From contig NC_092567.1 in NCBI RefSeq assembly GCF_037975245.1, forward strand, positions 15,082,876-15,146,875: a stretch of DNA of 64,000 bases, written 5' to 3'. Shown piece by piece: positions 23,986-37,005 of the stretch (positions are counted from its first letter, which is position 1; each line of letters opens with the position of its first letter). The notes below the pieces were generated by a model. The model saw nothing but the letters and a program-made list of their open reading frames with translations, did no database searches and was not told the DNA's origin. Origin of the DNA: Apostichopus japonicus. Lineage: Eukaryota > Echinodermata > Holothuroidea > Aspidochirotida > Stichopodidae. A program made the translations under genes and the position numbers.

Positions 23986-24630
23986 ACCCTAATAACTAAA
24001 TAGTGAAGAGGGATATCCTAATAACTAGCCTAGCTATAGTGAATGGGGATACCCTAATAATTTGCTAGTGCAGGGGTACTGTAATAACTAGCTAGCGAAT
24101 GGGTACCCTAGTAACAAGCTAGTGAATGGGTACCCTAATAACTAGCCAGTGAATGGGTACCCTAATAACTAGCTAGTGAGGGGGGATATCCTCATAACTA
24201 GCCAGTGAAGGGGATACCCTAATAACTAGTCAGTGAAGGGGTACCCATATAACTAGCTTGTGAATGGGATATCCTAATAACTAGCTAGTGAAGGGGGGGG
24301 GTACCATATTAACTAACTAGTGAATGGGTACCCTAATAACTAGCTAGGAGGGGATATTCTAATGACTAGCCAGTGAAGGGTGATACCTTAATAACTAGCT
24401 AATGAATGGGGTTTACCCTAATAACTAGCTAGTGAATGGGGTACCCTAATAACTAGCCAGTGAATGGGTACCCTAATAACTAGCAAGGAGGGGGATATCC
24501 TAATAACTAGCCAGTGGATGGGTACCATAATAACTAGCTAGTGAATGGGTACCCTAATAACTAGCTAGTGAATGGGTACCCTAATAATTAGCTAGGAAGG
24601 GGATAACCTAATAACTAGCTATTGAGGAGG
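23986..24630. repeat. 27-bp minisatellite with two palindromes per unit
   Basis: About 24 imperfect copies of a unit containing GGGTACCC and, a few bases on, ACTAGCTAGT, both perfect palindromes. Variant units replace GGGTACCC by GGATATCC. Confidence 0.92.
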
Positions 24631-24943
24631 GTAGGGTGGTCATCGCTTAAACTCAATAACGCCAAACAATTTCTTACAAAATTTGGTGCATTTGTTTATT
24701 CCTTAGTTTATTTATAACTGTATTCTTATACAAGTTCGATTATCATAATATTTCGATTATCATTATAAAATCCTCAAAATCCCTTCCCTTCCACTTTCTG
24801 GGTTGAATCGATTGAAACTTGGGCGTGATCATGGTTACACAGTATGTATAGGTACTGTGGCTTCTAACTGGCGCCGCCCCTCCCCACCCCCCCCCCCCTC
24901 TTGGTAGCTAAGAAATGACTATATAGGGATCGCCACCAACTAA

Positions 24944-25018
24944 GGACTGTATAGCTAAGTTGGTAGAGCGATGGGCTGGTAACCCGATGATAACTGGTTC
25001 GAATCCCATTCTGGCCAT
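24944..25018 (+). mobile_element. tRNA(Thr)-like sequence, SINE head or tRNA pseudogene
   Basis: A box TAGCTAAGTTGG (24952-24963), anticodon-loop-like CTGGTAA (GGT, Thr), and a perfect B box GGTTCGAATCC (24996-25006). The T-arm and acceptor stems do not pair well, so a working tRNA is unlikely; a retroposed head or pseudogene fits better. Confidence 0.55.
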
Positions 25019-28000
25019 TAAAATCCTTTTAATGCTCTTTTCTATAAATTATGAAATTGGTATAGATTTTTAATCAGATATGACAAGTTTTCAACCCATC
25101 GTGTCTTGTTGGACATACCGTGTGTCTTGCGTCTTGTAGGCAAGCAGCTCCTCCCTTACCCACCCCTTCGCCAATTACGTATTCCGTCCCTTGTCTACCT
25201 GTTCTCTTACGCGCCTGCGTAATTTTTTTCCCTAGGACGAATAAGGGCATCGGCTAATCAAATCCCTGGATTCCAAACATGTGATGCTGTTTCAAAAAAC
25301 ATGTTCTGAATCTTTTTTCCTAGTTTTGACCCCAGATTATGAACGACAATCCTTCATTTTCACAGAATCTGCATCCCTAACCCACTTTCTAAACCTATAA
25401 CTCTGATTTCAAACGAATTTGTAAATTCCTGAAAAACCTGAAACCCTTATCCGTCCTGGGAATAAAAATTAGGCTACCCGCCTCACCATCTCATCGCCTC
25501 ATCAGATCAGTTGTTGCAAAATTTCGATGTTGGGTCGCGGGTAGACTACGTATAACATTCCGTGTTTTAACCTGCTTCAATTTTTAGAAGTTTCTTCAAG
25601 AATTTTCTTAAAGTTTCTACCCCTCCATATTGTTAACGGACAGAATGTGGCAATTTAAATCCATCAAAAATCCCGTCACAGTGGTTAGGAGTTTTATGAA
25701 AAGGAGATATCAAAACTGCATGAACGAAGTTAGAACAAAGTCGTTTTAATTTCCTCTTTGCGTGAACTTTTCATCTAAAGATTTTACTTTTCAATTTCAA
25801 CACAAATCATTTATTTTTCATGTATATTCAAAATAAAAATTTTCCCTTCAAAAAAGAGAAGATTTTCCGAAGAAATTAAAGAATTATGTCCTCAATGTTA
25901 CCCCCAAATATACGAAAAAGTTAATCAAAGAAAACTAATGGTCACATTTAAAGGAGCATTTTCGTTTCATCTTCAAGGGAGTTTTGCCCACACTGAGATA
26001 ACTACATGCATGTCTAATATGTAAACCGCATCAGTGTGTGGAAATAATTTGGAGGGACATCACCTCCGCCTCAATGTGTGGGGATAATTTAGAGGGTCAC
26101 GACCTCAGTATGTGGACTAATGATCTTTAGGAAAGTACTTTTGAAAAACTTTCAGCAATTTTCGTCTTTAAAAAATTGGAGGGAATATTTGTAGACTAAG
26201 AGATGGTTATGATATAGCCATAAATTAAACGATAGTCTAAGAGAATATACAGTTATAATTTTTGGTCTGTGCAAGTAATTTTTTAAACTAACAATTTGTA
26301 AGATCCATGACGTAATCTCGACAAAATTCCTCTGATTGGATAAAAAAAAAAACCGATGGTTATATTATTTGCATAAATGACAACGATGTGCACAGTCTTG
26401 TTATAAACCCCTGAGTCGCAATTTTAAGATTCTGTGTTGCTCGAAAAATCCGAAACAGCTGTATGGCAGGTAAAATGACGCCATATATTTAAGTTAATAG
26501 TAAAAAATTCATAAAAAAAAAGAAAGAATATTAAACTTGTGAAATAAAGCGCTTTAATACAACTACTAGTTTCATATAGCTAGTTCCGTTATTGACATGT
26601 ATCGTATTAAAATTAGCTCATTTTATTTCGGATGAGTGTATTGCGCAACAATATGTGAAATTATATATATAACCTTCTACAAAACCTGCTTTTGACTAAC
26701 TTTCAAATTAAAATGACTGTATTGATTGGACCTGCAATTAAAAAGCTGTGTTGACCAGGTATAATTCATAAAACTTAAACAGTGGTTATGATTTATAGAG
26801 AAGGGGGGGGGGGTTGTGGTGGGTCGTTAGAGGTTGGGTAAAAGTTTGGGGAGTCAATAAAAACCAAACAATGTATATATTTATCACCGGGAGATTTTGT
26901 TTATATATTACAAGCTTACCACCGTCTTTTTCGTTGTTAATATGTACCATACCATATTATACAAAATCTGTTTGCTATATAAAATTAAGCAGTGGTTTTA
27001 ATTGTAGAAGAATGCATATGAGGGAAGGAGGAGGGAGGGGGGGGGGGGGTCATGTCTTCATCAATGGAAAGGAATGATAAGTAAAGACAAATTGATGTGT
27101 TGTCGATATATGACATCAACTTAATTGGATACATTCCGAAAGTACCACAGAACAAGCTAAGGAGACGTGGGTTTTTTTGTTCATTTTATTTGCTCAGTTT
27201 AATATAACTTTTAATTATGAAACTTCATTTATAGATTGAATTCCGACATGTTATTCAGTATTGAAAACTATAGACTTGCAATGCTCATGGGCATATCAAG
27301 CTAAAATATTTAATCATTAATAAAACATTGTCACATATTTTGCTGGTTGAGCGTCATAAATATGGTTAAAACTTGATTTAACCGAATTCTATAGTCCAGT
27401 TAATCTCGTTAGTCTTGCGCGAAATTGACCGAGTTAGCCTTGACAACTGGAGGGCCAATATGTGTCACATAACCGTGGGAGTAGGTGACGAGGAGGGTGG
27501 GGAATGGGGGGGGGGGGTTGGGGTACGATGGGATGGCCTCTCCAATAATAAAAAGTGGAACTTTTGTTCAGCCTGTTTTGAGGTACTATGTTCTTGGAGG
27601 TGTCATGTCGGGACATGTTTTTACATTAGGAGAACCTTCGTACACCTCACCCACACCCTAACCAACCACACATAGCCCCACCTCAATGAATTTCTACTGC
27701 TATGAACGTAACTATGTCCATGCATATGAACGAGTACATATAAATGACATCGGTTTTGCGCAGACGCGCATAGAAGGCGCTTAGAAGCGCTAAATTGTTT
27801 TATATTGACACTAGTATTTTTCTAAAGAAAAACGTTAGCACTTTATTGCAAAAGCCAAGAACAGTTCACGACAGTTATTCATACAACCCCAACTTAATTT
27901 GCATATACAAGTTGGGTCTACAGTTGTTATTCTTCTCACGTGATTTCAACTAATTCTATTTGAGTGCATGAGTTTTGGAGAAAAATAAATATATTATAGC

Positions 28001-29650
28001 TTTGGTTAAAATGCAGTGCCCTTTATTTGAGCAAAGGAGAGAGGGGTGGGGGGGGGGGTGGGGGAAGGGAAAGTGCGCTTGAAGTTATGAACCAATAATA
28101 TCGAAACTCACCCAGCTGTTTTAAGATTTAAATATCGATGCAGGTGAAAACAACTACACCGCAATCAGTAATTTATAATATAACCACCCAACTTAGATTA
28201 CAACACACATTTACAAATAAAATAAAAGTTTACTCATTTAACCTTGACAAAAAATATATCGCTTTTGTAAAATAAAACCTCCACGTATACCGCACAAGTA
28301 AAAAATCAAGCCCTATATATGATAGTTTGATTAAGGTATTCAACATGTAATTACTGCTAACGACCCATAATTATCTATCTATATCCCCTAATTCGTTTTT
28401 AAATATTTTTCTCCTTACCGGTGGCTAATTAATTAAAAATCGAACAGCTCCCTTGCAACCAGTTCGACAAAAGCTCACTTTTTTTTTTATCCTTAAATCT
28501 CCCACGAGTTCATCACCAACAATGTCGTTTGTTGAATAAATTAAGAAATGATGACCTTGACAAGAGGGGTTTTTTTTCGCCTTCTTCTCCCGAGTATCTT
28601 GTACCGTACCAGACGGATGAGGGTATCTAGTTAGGTTCTGCTGATCTCTCGCCCGTTGATGTCCCTTGTTTGAATCTTCCGTCACCCGAAGAGCCCCCCA
28701 GGCGGAATTCTTTAGGGCGGAACGTGGATAAAGAAAAGAATACGCCCGGTTTTTTAAACCTGTTAAAAAATGATCAAATTTAGTTTTTCTATAGAAAGTT
28801 GATGTAGTGGGAAACGTAATAAATGGGATACTAAAATAGAAAAAAATGATCCTCTTTTCTTAATAGTCTTATAGTTTCTTCGATAGATAAGCCACCCGCT
28901 GTCGGCGAGGTTCCAGAATTGATAATTAGGGAGGAGAAAAAAAATGCAAAATATTGGACAAAAGGAGAAGCTAATTTCATTATTGGGGGGATAATACACT
29001 GCGATGGAAAGATCATCATTTCTGTGTAAAGCATTCGTTCACGGCAGTAAATGAAACCAATTCTAACCTCGGTAATCTGGTTTGAATTTGGATGGTATAG
29101 AGGAGACCATTAACAAGGGGATGGGGGAGGGGAGAGGAGGGGGAGAGGGACAGGGACAAGGGGTGGAGATTGTTATTATTTTTGACGGTCTATTCCACAT
29201 CAGCTTTTGTAAAATCACAGCCGAATTGACGAATTTAAATTTGAGGTTTTCGGACAATTATACTATGGACGTTGTGACGTAATGTTATGTTATTCCTCTA
29301 TGTCACCGGAAGTGTTACACTGCTCTCTAAATATGTGTCAGCCTCAAAACTGACGACAACCAACTAGCAGACTTCTTAGTTACGATTTGCGAATTTTCTG
29401 TGACGTCATTTAATAAATAATACTGAGATAATGAATGTTTTACCAAATGGTGATTTTTTTTTGCAATAAACCGTACTGCTAGTACGAGCCGTACTGCTAG
29501 CACTAGCATATCTTAGTTTGACGTTGTACTTTGTTCCCATCAATAAAGGTTTGTTATCAAAATGTTAATTTTGTAGCGAAAATTCAGGGAGGTTCCAACA
29601 TTATCAGGTACCTACGAACAATATTACTATTACTATATTGTATATGATGT
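25019..29650. other. Gene-poor stretch, no gene seen
   Basis: AT-rich with G-runs near 26806, 27039, 27508 and 28049. An approximately 42-bp imperfect duplication around TGTGTGG(A/G)ATAATTT lies at 26030-26115. No domain or convincing exon seen. Confidence 0.4.
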
Positions 29651-29654
29651 ATAT

Positions 29655-30680
29655 GATCATGAGTAGTAAGGACTATGGTAGCAGAGATTATGGGTAGCAA
29701 AGCATCATTGGCAGGAAGAATTCTGGTATCAAGGATTCTGAGTATCAATGATCACGGGTATCAAGAATCACGGGTAGCAAAGGATCATGGGTAGCAAAGG
29801 ATCACGGGTAGCAAAGGATCATGGGTATCAAGGGTCATGGGTATCAAGGGTCATGGGTTGGAAGAATTCTGGTATCAAGGATTCTGAGTATCAAGGATCA
29901 TGGGTATCAAGGATCATGGGAAGCAAGGATCATGGTTAGCAAAGGATCATGGGTAGCTAAGGATCATGGGTAGCTAAGGATCATGGGTAGCTAAGGATCA
30001 TGGGTAGCAAGAATTCTGGTATCAAGGATTCTGAGTATCAATGATCATGGGTATCAAGGATCATGGGAAGCAAGGATCATGATAGGGTATCATTATAGGT
30101 AGCAAGAATTCTGCTAGCAATGATTCCGCGTATCAATATTCATTGGTAGTAAGGATTATAGTATCAGAGATCAAGGGTATTACAATGCTAACTGATAGCA
30201 AGGACGATGGCTAAAAAGAATACTGGATATTACGAAGCACGGTTAGCAATGATCCTGGCCATCAGGTATCACAAGGTTTCAGATTCTTGATATCAGTAAT
30301 CTTGGGTATCCATGATTCCGGGTATCAAGGATCATAGCATACTAGTATCTAAGGTTAGCAATGATCCTGGCCATCAGGTATCACAAGATTCTTGATATCA
30401 GTAATCTTGGGTATCCACGATTCCGGGAATCAAGGATCAAAATACAATATTATCTAAGGTTAGCAATGATCCTAGCCATCAGATATCACAAGATTTAAGA
30501 TTCGTGATATCAGTAATCTTGGGTATCCATGATTCCGGGTATCAAGGATCATAGTATCTTGATACTATCATCCCGATACTACCAACTTCTTGATACCAGG
30601 ATCCATGGTACCAATTGGGTATCATTGATCCAGGTATCAAAAATCAAAGATCATGAGTATCAAACATGTTATCATAACAA
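29655..30680. repeat. 16-bp minisatellite grading into 105-112-bp higher-order array
   Basis: 29655-30180: many copies of AAGGATCATGGGTAGC and variants (GGGTATC, ATTCTGGTATC). 30241-30560: a longer unit starting GGTTAGCAATGATCCT at 30241, 30353 and 30458. The shared GGATCATGG/GGGTATC words show that both parts share an origin. Confidence 0.88.
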
Positions 30681-30689
30681 AACATTACT

Positions 30690-33600
30690 GAAAAGAGAAT
30701 GGTTTCTTATCGTGAACAGGAAAACGATACCAGTTTTGGTTTGTCTCGTCAACACAGCATTTGTGACGTCAGTACAGGTTGAATGTGTTCCGTACAGGTA
30801 ATGTATTCCACAAGGTTTGTATCCGCTTATAACCTCGCTTTATTATTGGAAATCCCTACCTTGTATGATCCCCTGCCCCTCCCCCTGCCCCCCACCTCCC
30901 ACCTCCCACCCCGTAAAAAATCAATATAATCCATAAGAAACAAGACACAGAGAATATTACTAAATTCTTTCTTTCGAACTGAGGCGCCAAGTTCCAGTTA
31001 TTTTGGGATTATTTGTCACCAAAAATTGCAAATTTACCCAAATCATTCTCTGTTTTCCTTTTCTTTTCTTTTTTATTCTCGTACATATTTGCAGTCCCCA
31101 CTTTGAAAAGGGCGAAGACCTATCAATACCATAAGAGTCATAGGCTAACCGGCGAAATGTCATTTCTCTATTTTTTGATATTCTCACTTTTTGTTAAACC
31201 CCAAAAAAGTGGTTTTTAATCCGTAAACTATTTCACTTGTCAAAGCAAAACAGAAAAACAAGCGAAGCTTATAATTGGCGCATTTTGTAAATTACTCCCC
31301 GTGATCAATAAAGCCATATTATAGGCGTCCGACTACGGCAGTACTTAGCCCAGGGCGCGCCCGTCAGCATAAGCACATATTCGCCCGGACACCATAATAA
31401 GATTGCTTGTCCGTATCCCTCATTTAAAGGTAATTAGCTTTCTCACTGAAATCCAAATACCTTTAAAGTTTTGCTCTTAATTTTAACTACTCCAGTTTGA
31501 CTTTTTTTTTTTCTTCTTCTTCTTCTTCATTTTATTTTTATGCAATCGAAACCACCATATTGGTTAAAAGTGTTGGTCCTTTTTTTTTATCTTTATTCTT
31601 TTTTTCCTTTAAAAAACAGGTTTTTTTGATGTTGTAAAAAGTAATTGAAATAAAGCCAAAAGGGGTTGTATATAGTATTTTTGTTTAAGTTTCTTTGAAG
31701 TGACGCCTGGTATAGACCGGCCCGAGGGCTAACAACTATATAATACATACACAAAGGCCAACAGATTTCTAAAAATTGTATAGAAATTTATTTTGGTTTA
31801 ACAGTTGGTCTTTTTTTTTTCTTCTTCAAATTAGTGATCGGGAATACGGAGAAATTTTTCTCGAAAATCGAAGACATGTCTTTCGATGCAATAATAATAA
31901 TTTAGTTATAATTTAATTTTTTTTTTACTCTGCGAGATTTCCCCTTTGTCTTAATACTAACTCCAGTCCGATTCAACTGTCATCTAATTGTGCTTTTCTT
32001 TGCCTTATTGATGAAATAATTATTTTAGAGGGGAAAAAAATATTAAATAGACAAATTGGGTGACTACTAATCGAAGAAAAAGGGGGCTGGTAATAAGAAA
32101 TTAAACGGAATAAGGAGATTGATCTCTTAATCGCAAACTGTACATAAATTGGCGCTCCGTATTCACATATGGCCGGCCATATACTCCTTAATTCCAAAGA
32201 GTGCGAATTTCACACTTTTAAAGCGCGCGTCAAGATCACTAATATTAAGTTAATTCAATCTTGCTTCCTAAGAGGAACAATTCATTTGGCAAAGTTTGTT
32301 TTTACTTAGTTAAACAAAAACTTTCACTGATTTAAGAACAAACTCGGCACAAAGCCAATGTAATGGTAAGAGTTTATATCGACCCCCTCTTAAATGTCGA
32401 CCATCCCAAACATTTTCAAAAAATTGTTTTTTTCATTCTCTGGAATTAAGATTCCTTATCTTTTAGTAAGGTTTAGTCACATTTGTGTGAAATTTATCAA
32501 AAATGTGATCCTGTCCCAATACTGATCTGTGGCACGGACCCTCATATATGTATTCCTTGGCACAGGGCAGTAGCCAGAATTCGATTTTTTTTGAGTAGGG
32601 GGATGGGGGGGGGTGTGAGAGGGGCACAACATTTGGCTCATGTTCGTCCTGGGGAGCGGTCTAAGGGAAGGGGAATCCTTTAGCAAGTTGTTGGGGGTAT
32701 GTGGGTTAGATGCTATAAATGGTGCTACTATTTCTATAATTTTAAATACATTTTGAGGTGATACAAATTAAATGCTGTCAGGGCATACGAATTAGCTTGA
32801 GTGTGTTCAAGCCCCGCAGTAAATACAGTTATTTGGATGGGGGGGGGGGGGAGGCGGCACGTACCTCCCATCTCGTGGCCACCGTCCTGGGACTGTGGAG
32901 GCGGATGGGCTGAAATTTCATTTATATCGCTAATTTACCGACAAGTTAAACACCATAGAACAACAAAATAACTTACACAATTTCTAGGTTCTAAATTTCA
33001 TGGAGTGCTGAAGGGTTCCCCTCCCTGTAAACACATTTTCGTTCTAGCTTGCATAGGCTACCTACATATAAATATTTATATATCTTATATTAGCTAAAAC
33101 AATTCTCCTTGCGGTACGCACCAACCAATGATTTATTTCTTATTAAAATTCATTTTCGTTCGTCAAAGGTTTTTCTACCCCATAATTATCTGCATCATCT
33201 TTTGTATACTCGTTAACTTGTTAGCATTGGCAGAAAGAAACTTTGTCAATTTTGATATAAGCACTGATGATTTGTTATACATTGTAATGTACATTCCGTC
33301 AGCAAAGCCTATCATTAACTCATTGTAAGGCCTATCCACATGTAAAAATTAATCTGTGTCGATTATGCTCCAGTAATGCCTACCATCGGCTTAATTGTAA
33401 GGCCTATCCACATCCAAACATTAAGCAATTATTTGGGGTTCATGAACTCGGTTATATAAACCAAACTGACTTTCAATACTGAGCTATTGTAACTTTTAAG
33501 TCGTTATAATTCCTGTAAATTCTATTGAAAAATATTTTTTTGCTGGCTGGAAGTTATTGATGGGTCATCTAGCACGAGTTATTTGGAACGTATATAACGA

Positions 33601-36600
33601 CGATGAATTCAAACGAACACAGAAAAAAGAAGCAATAGTTTCGATGTATACAATAAATGAATTGGTTTATAAGTTTAAAAAACCAGGTTGCATTGTGCCT
33701 GTATAACACGATGGTATTCACCCCTGACTATAAACAGGAAGGTAAAATGCATTTTGGTAATGTTCAATAACATTTGTCGAAAGGAGTTGCCAATTAAATG
33801 TTGTGTGGATCGCTTTGAGCTCGTAGTTTAAGGTGCAGATATTTTGTTTCCAGGAAATCTTGGGACATGATGTGGATGTTGACCCCACCCCCTCCCCTCA
33901 ACCCAACCTTACTTTAAAAGAAAGGTTTTTTAGGGTGCTTTGGTTGTCCTAGGTTTTCAAATGCCCTCATCTTGAAACAAGTATGTTGTCCTTACTATTC
34001 ATCACTATAAGTGCAACATGATGCTTGGCGTGAATTGCATGCAGGCTTTATATCATTTTTCTGTTCTGGGTTGTCCTTTTATCTGTGAGCTATTAATGAA
34101 ATTTACATTTGAATTTACATGCCTCTTTTACATGTTCAACAACAGGGCAATTTCTTAAGTAAAATATCTGTTGTATTTTTAACTAATGGGCACTTTTTGA
34201 ACAACTGAAGGGCATATGTTACTAATATAGAAAAAAATGAAGAAATTAAAGAAAATGTTACTTTTATTACCAATAAAATTATGAAAAGTGACCTTTGGAT
34301 GTTTTTTCACAAAATTGGGAGGGCACGTTTCCAACTGTGCCCCTGGCTCCGCCGACCCTGCCTGCGCCATTTATGTACCTCCTTCAATTACCGGCTACAC
34401 AAATGAAAGAAATATTGACTATTGATAGGGAACACAAAATAAATTTATAAAAAGAAAGGGCAAAAGCATACTGTATATATAGGCAAAAGAACAATATTGT
34501 TCGTAAAGCATATTCTTTCTGTATAGGTAAAAAATTGAACTGTATTTGACATTGGACAGTATCAACAAGCAACTGCAGTATTGTCGGTGTCCTTAGTTGA
34601 AAGGTTGTGGGTGGGGTGGTGGGGGTGATTCTGTTTCGGACATTATCTTCACTCTCCCCACCCCATCGCCTTGGTTGTTCGGGAAGGCCGTTCAAACTCT
34701 CCGACTTGCAAGAGGGTATTTATTATATTTACCAATTTTAAAATTATTCCATCCATCACGATTCGGCATAGTCTACTTTGTCAATGGGGATTGTGGAGGG
34801 GTGGAGCGAGGAGGGGTGGAAGGGGGGTGGGTGGGCTCCTCCACCTGCCACTTATAGCCACACTATGGGCCGTATAACATGTAATGTAGTATTTGCGCAC
34901 ATTAACGGTTTAATGTGCTTAAGCAGTCTAAACGAGCCTGTAAAATTCCGCGGTTGGGGTGGGAGCTATTTCCAATGTTGTGGTTCAATGGTAACACCAC
35001 GGAGAACGGTTGTAGCTCCTTGGTAAAAACATGCATCACAAAAGGAACATTTTAAGGATATTTTTCAACTCATCTTGAGGGAGGGGTCGGGCCAAAATTG
35101 TTATGCCCTACCCCTGTTCACAAGTTTGCCTAATTCTCTCAGAGGGACAGATGAGGTAGGCAGCTTTGCCTTACAATTTATTAAAGCTTATAACCGAAGT
35201 TTAATTTCAAGAAAAAAAAAATTGAAATTCATAAAGGAGGTATGTTAATAAATCATTTAAATTTAATTATAACATGCCCTATTTTTAGTCCATTTTTACA
35301 CATTGGATTTCTGTCGCTTGATTAAATGACATATCATAACAAAAGAGTTTAACTTTTAATCAATTTCTTTAACCTTATTAGAGACATCAAAATGAGACCG
35401 ATATATAGGTTTTCATTTCCGGTTTTTCCTCAACATGTATCTGATGTGTACTTCCGGTATTTAACGCGTTGTAGTGTGCCCCACGCGCTCCTTGGCGCCG
35501 GAACGCTTTGTGAAATTCATTCACGTCTCGTTGCCTAGATACGCCAAATGCAGCTGGGGTTTTTTTCTGTCAGTTTTGACTCCCCATTTATCCTTTTCTT
35601 TTCCTTTCAAAATCTTGAAATTCGCTCTGATCAAATATAAATGAATCCCAAGACAATACATAGCACAAAATAATTTTCTAATTTTCAAACCCTTTTTTTT
35701 AAAGTGAAATATAATCTACATCAAAGGGGTGTTATATTACGTACAAATAACTTTTCAGGGAAACCTCAGCCCAACCATCATTATTTGACTATACGTGATA
35801 CAGAACTGTCATAAAAATTTGCTCCAAACAAACTAAGAAATATCTTATTGTAATTTGGAGAAATCACGGGTTAAGGGTTCCCTTCACACACAAGGCTGTA
35901 GACGACTTGATCAAGTCCAAATATGACATCATTGAACCACACGTGCTTCAAATTCTTGTGTTTCCTTTATGTATTTCAATGTTAATTGATTGTAATGGAG
36001 GTAGATTTTTGCTAATGCTGACTCTAAAATAACATGAACTAACGTTGGACGGGTTTCAACGTCAACACTATTAACATTCCACCTTGAAAATATGAAAAGG
36101 AAGAAATATGTAAAAAAAAAATTAAAAAAGTTCACATACTATAGTGGAACTATCACATCACAGATTTAACAAAATGGCAGCTCTCAAAAAATGACTTTAA
36201 GCTAGGATATCTTCCAAACGAAACGAGATTTTTCTTAGCTGTTTGAGGAAGATGTTTCTTCACAAAGATCTCTATCGTAATAAGCCACTGATGGTTAGCG
36301 TTGATTCTCCCTATATAAAATACGATCATAGTCAAATGGATGAGAAGCGAAATTAAAGAAGCTTGTTAGATTCTTCAGCGATGTAGTGTTTTTATTATTA
36401 TAAACCATTAAGAAAAGGGATATTCAAAGTAAGTCGATGCTTTAATTTTTTTTTTTGAGAACTGTACTGAACCCCGAACTGTGTAAGAATATATGAGCCT
36501 GGTATATGTTAGGACCAAGTAATTCTAATATCGGTTTGGTAATTCAACCAAATTCGTTTAATTATTGTCAGTTTTATCGTTCATCTTGAAATTAAGGTCA

Positions 36601-36735
36601 ATAATGAAAGACAACAGCAGAAAATTTACTGTCTTGAATTATCTCCAAACTTCTCCACCCTGTTTTTTTTTTTTTTTGCTTTCTCTCAATCATTTGAAAA
36701 CATCCCCAAACCTGTCAAGAGCAGACTTTCTCTTT
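30690..36735. other. Gene-poor stretch, no gene seen
   Basis: Mostly AT-rich. A GC-rich spot at 31325-31400 contains GGCGCGCC; G13 near 32840; and a TAAGGCCTATCCACAT word is repeated at about 33327 and 33401. Sequence at 34310-34370 (GGGAGGGCACG, then CCCCTGGCTCCGCC) looks like the decayed end of some repeat family. No coding gene supported. Confidence 0.4.
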
Positions 36736-36739
36736 TGTG

Positions 36740-36770
36740 ATTGGTCAATGCTTCTGACGTCAATATATAA
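36740..36770 (+). promoter_or_regulatory. Promoter-like cluster: inverted CCAAT, CRE, TATA box
   Basis: ATTGG (36740-36744), the perfect CRE TGACGTCA (36755-36762) and TATATAA (36764-36770) within 31 bp, oriented for transcription to the right. Immediately downstream is a TA/TG microsatellite and no recognisable coding exon, so the transcript, if any, is unknown. Confidence 0.4.
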
Positions 36771-36795
36771 GCGTGTCTATTTTACTTATTAAATT

Positions 36796-36834
36796 GTATA
36801 TATATATGTGTATATATATATATGTGTATATATA

Positions 36835-36876
<42 letters not shown>

Positions 36877-37005
36877 TATAAAAATTGAAAACGTAATGAG
36901 AAGGAAAATCCAGAACAGTGAAAAAACTTCCAGCCTCCACCAGGATTCGAACCCGGGCCTCCCGCTTTGTGCGCGGACATTATATATATATATATATATA
37001 TATAT
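36796..37005. repeat. TA/TG microsatellites flanking a tRNA-like fragment
   Basis: (TA)n(TG) mixture at 36796-36877 and (TA)n at 36980-37005. Confidence 0.85.
36920..36982 (-). mobile_element. tRNA-like 3' half between two TA microsatellites
   Basis: The minus strand has a perfect B box GGTTCGAATCC (36943-36953) in a GCGGGAGGCCCGGGTTCGAA context, but no good A box. It sits between TA arrays at 36796-36877 and 36980-37005. Probably a truncated SINE or tRNA fragment. Confidence 0.45.

Noticed and set aside
24944-25018. Functional tRNA-Thr gene
   Set aside because: A and B boxes are present, but T-arm and acceptor stem do not pair; kept only as a tRNA-like element.
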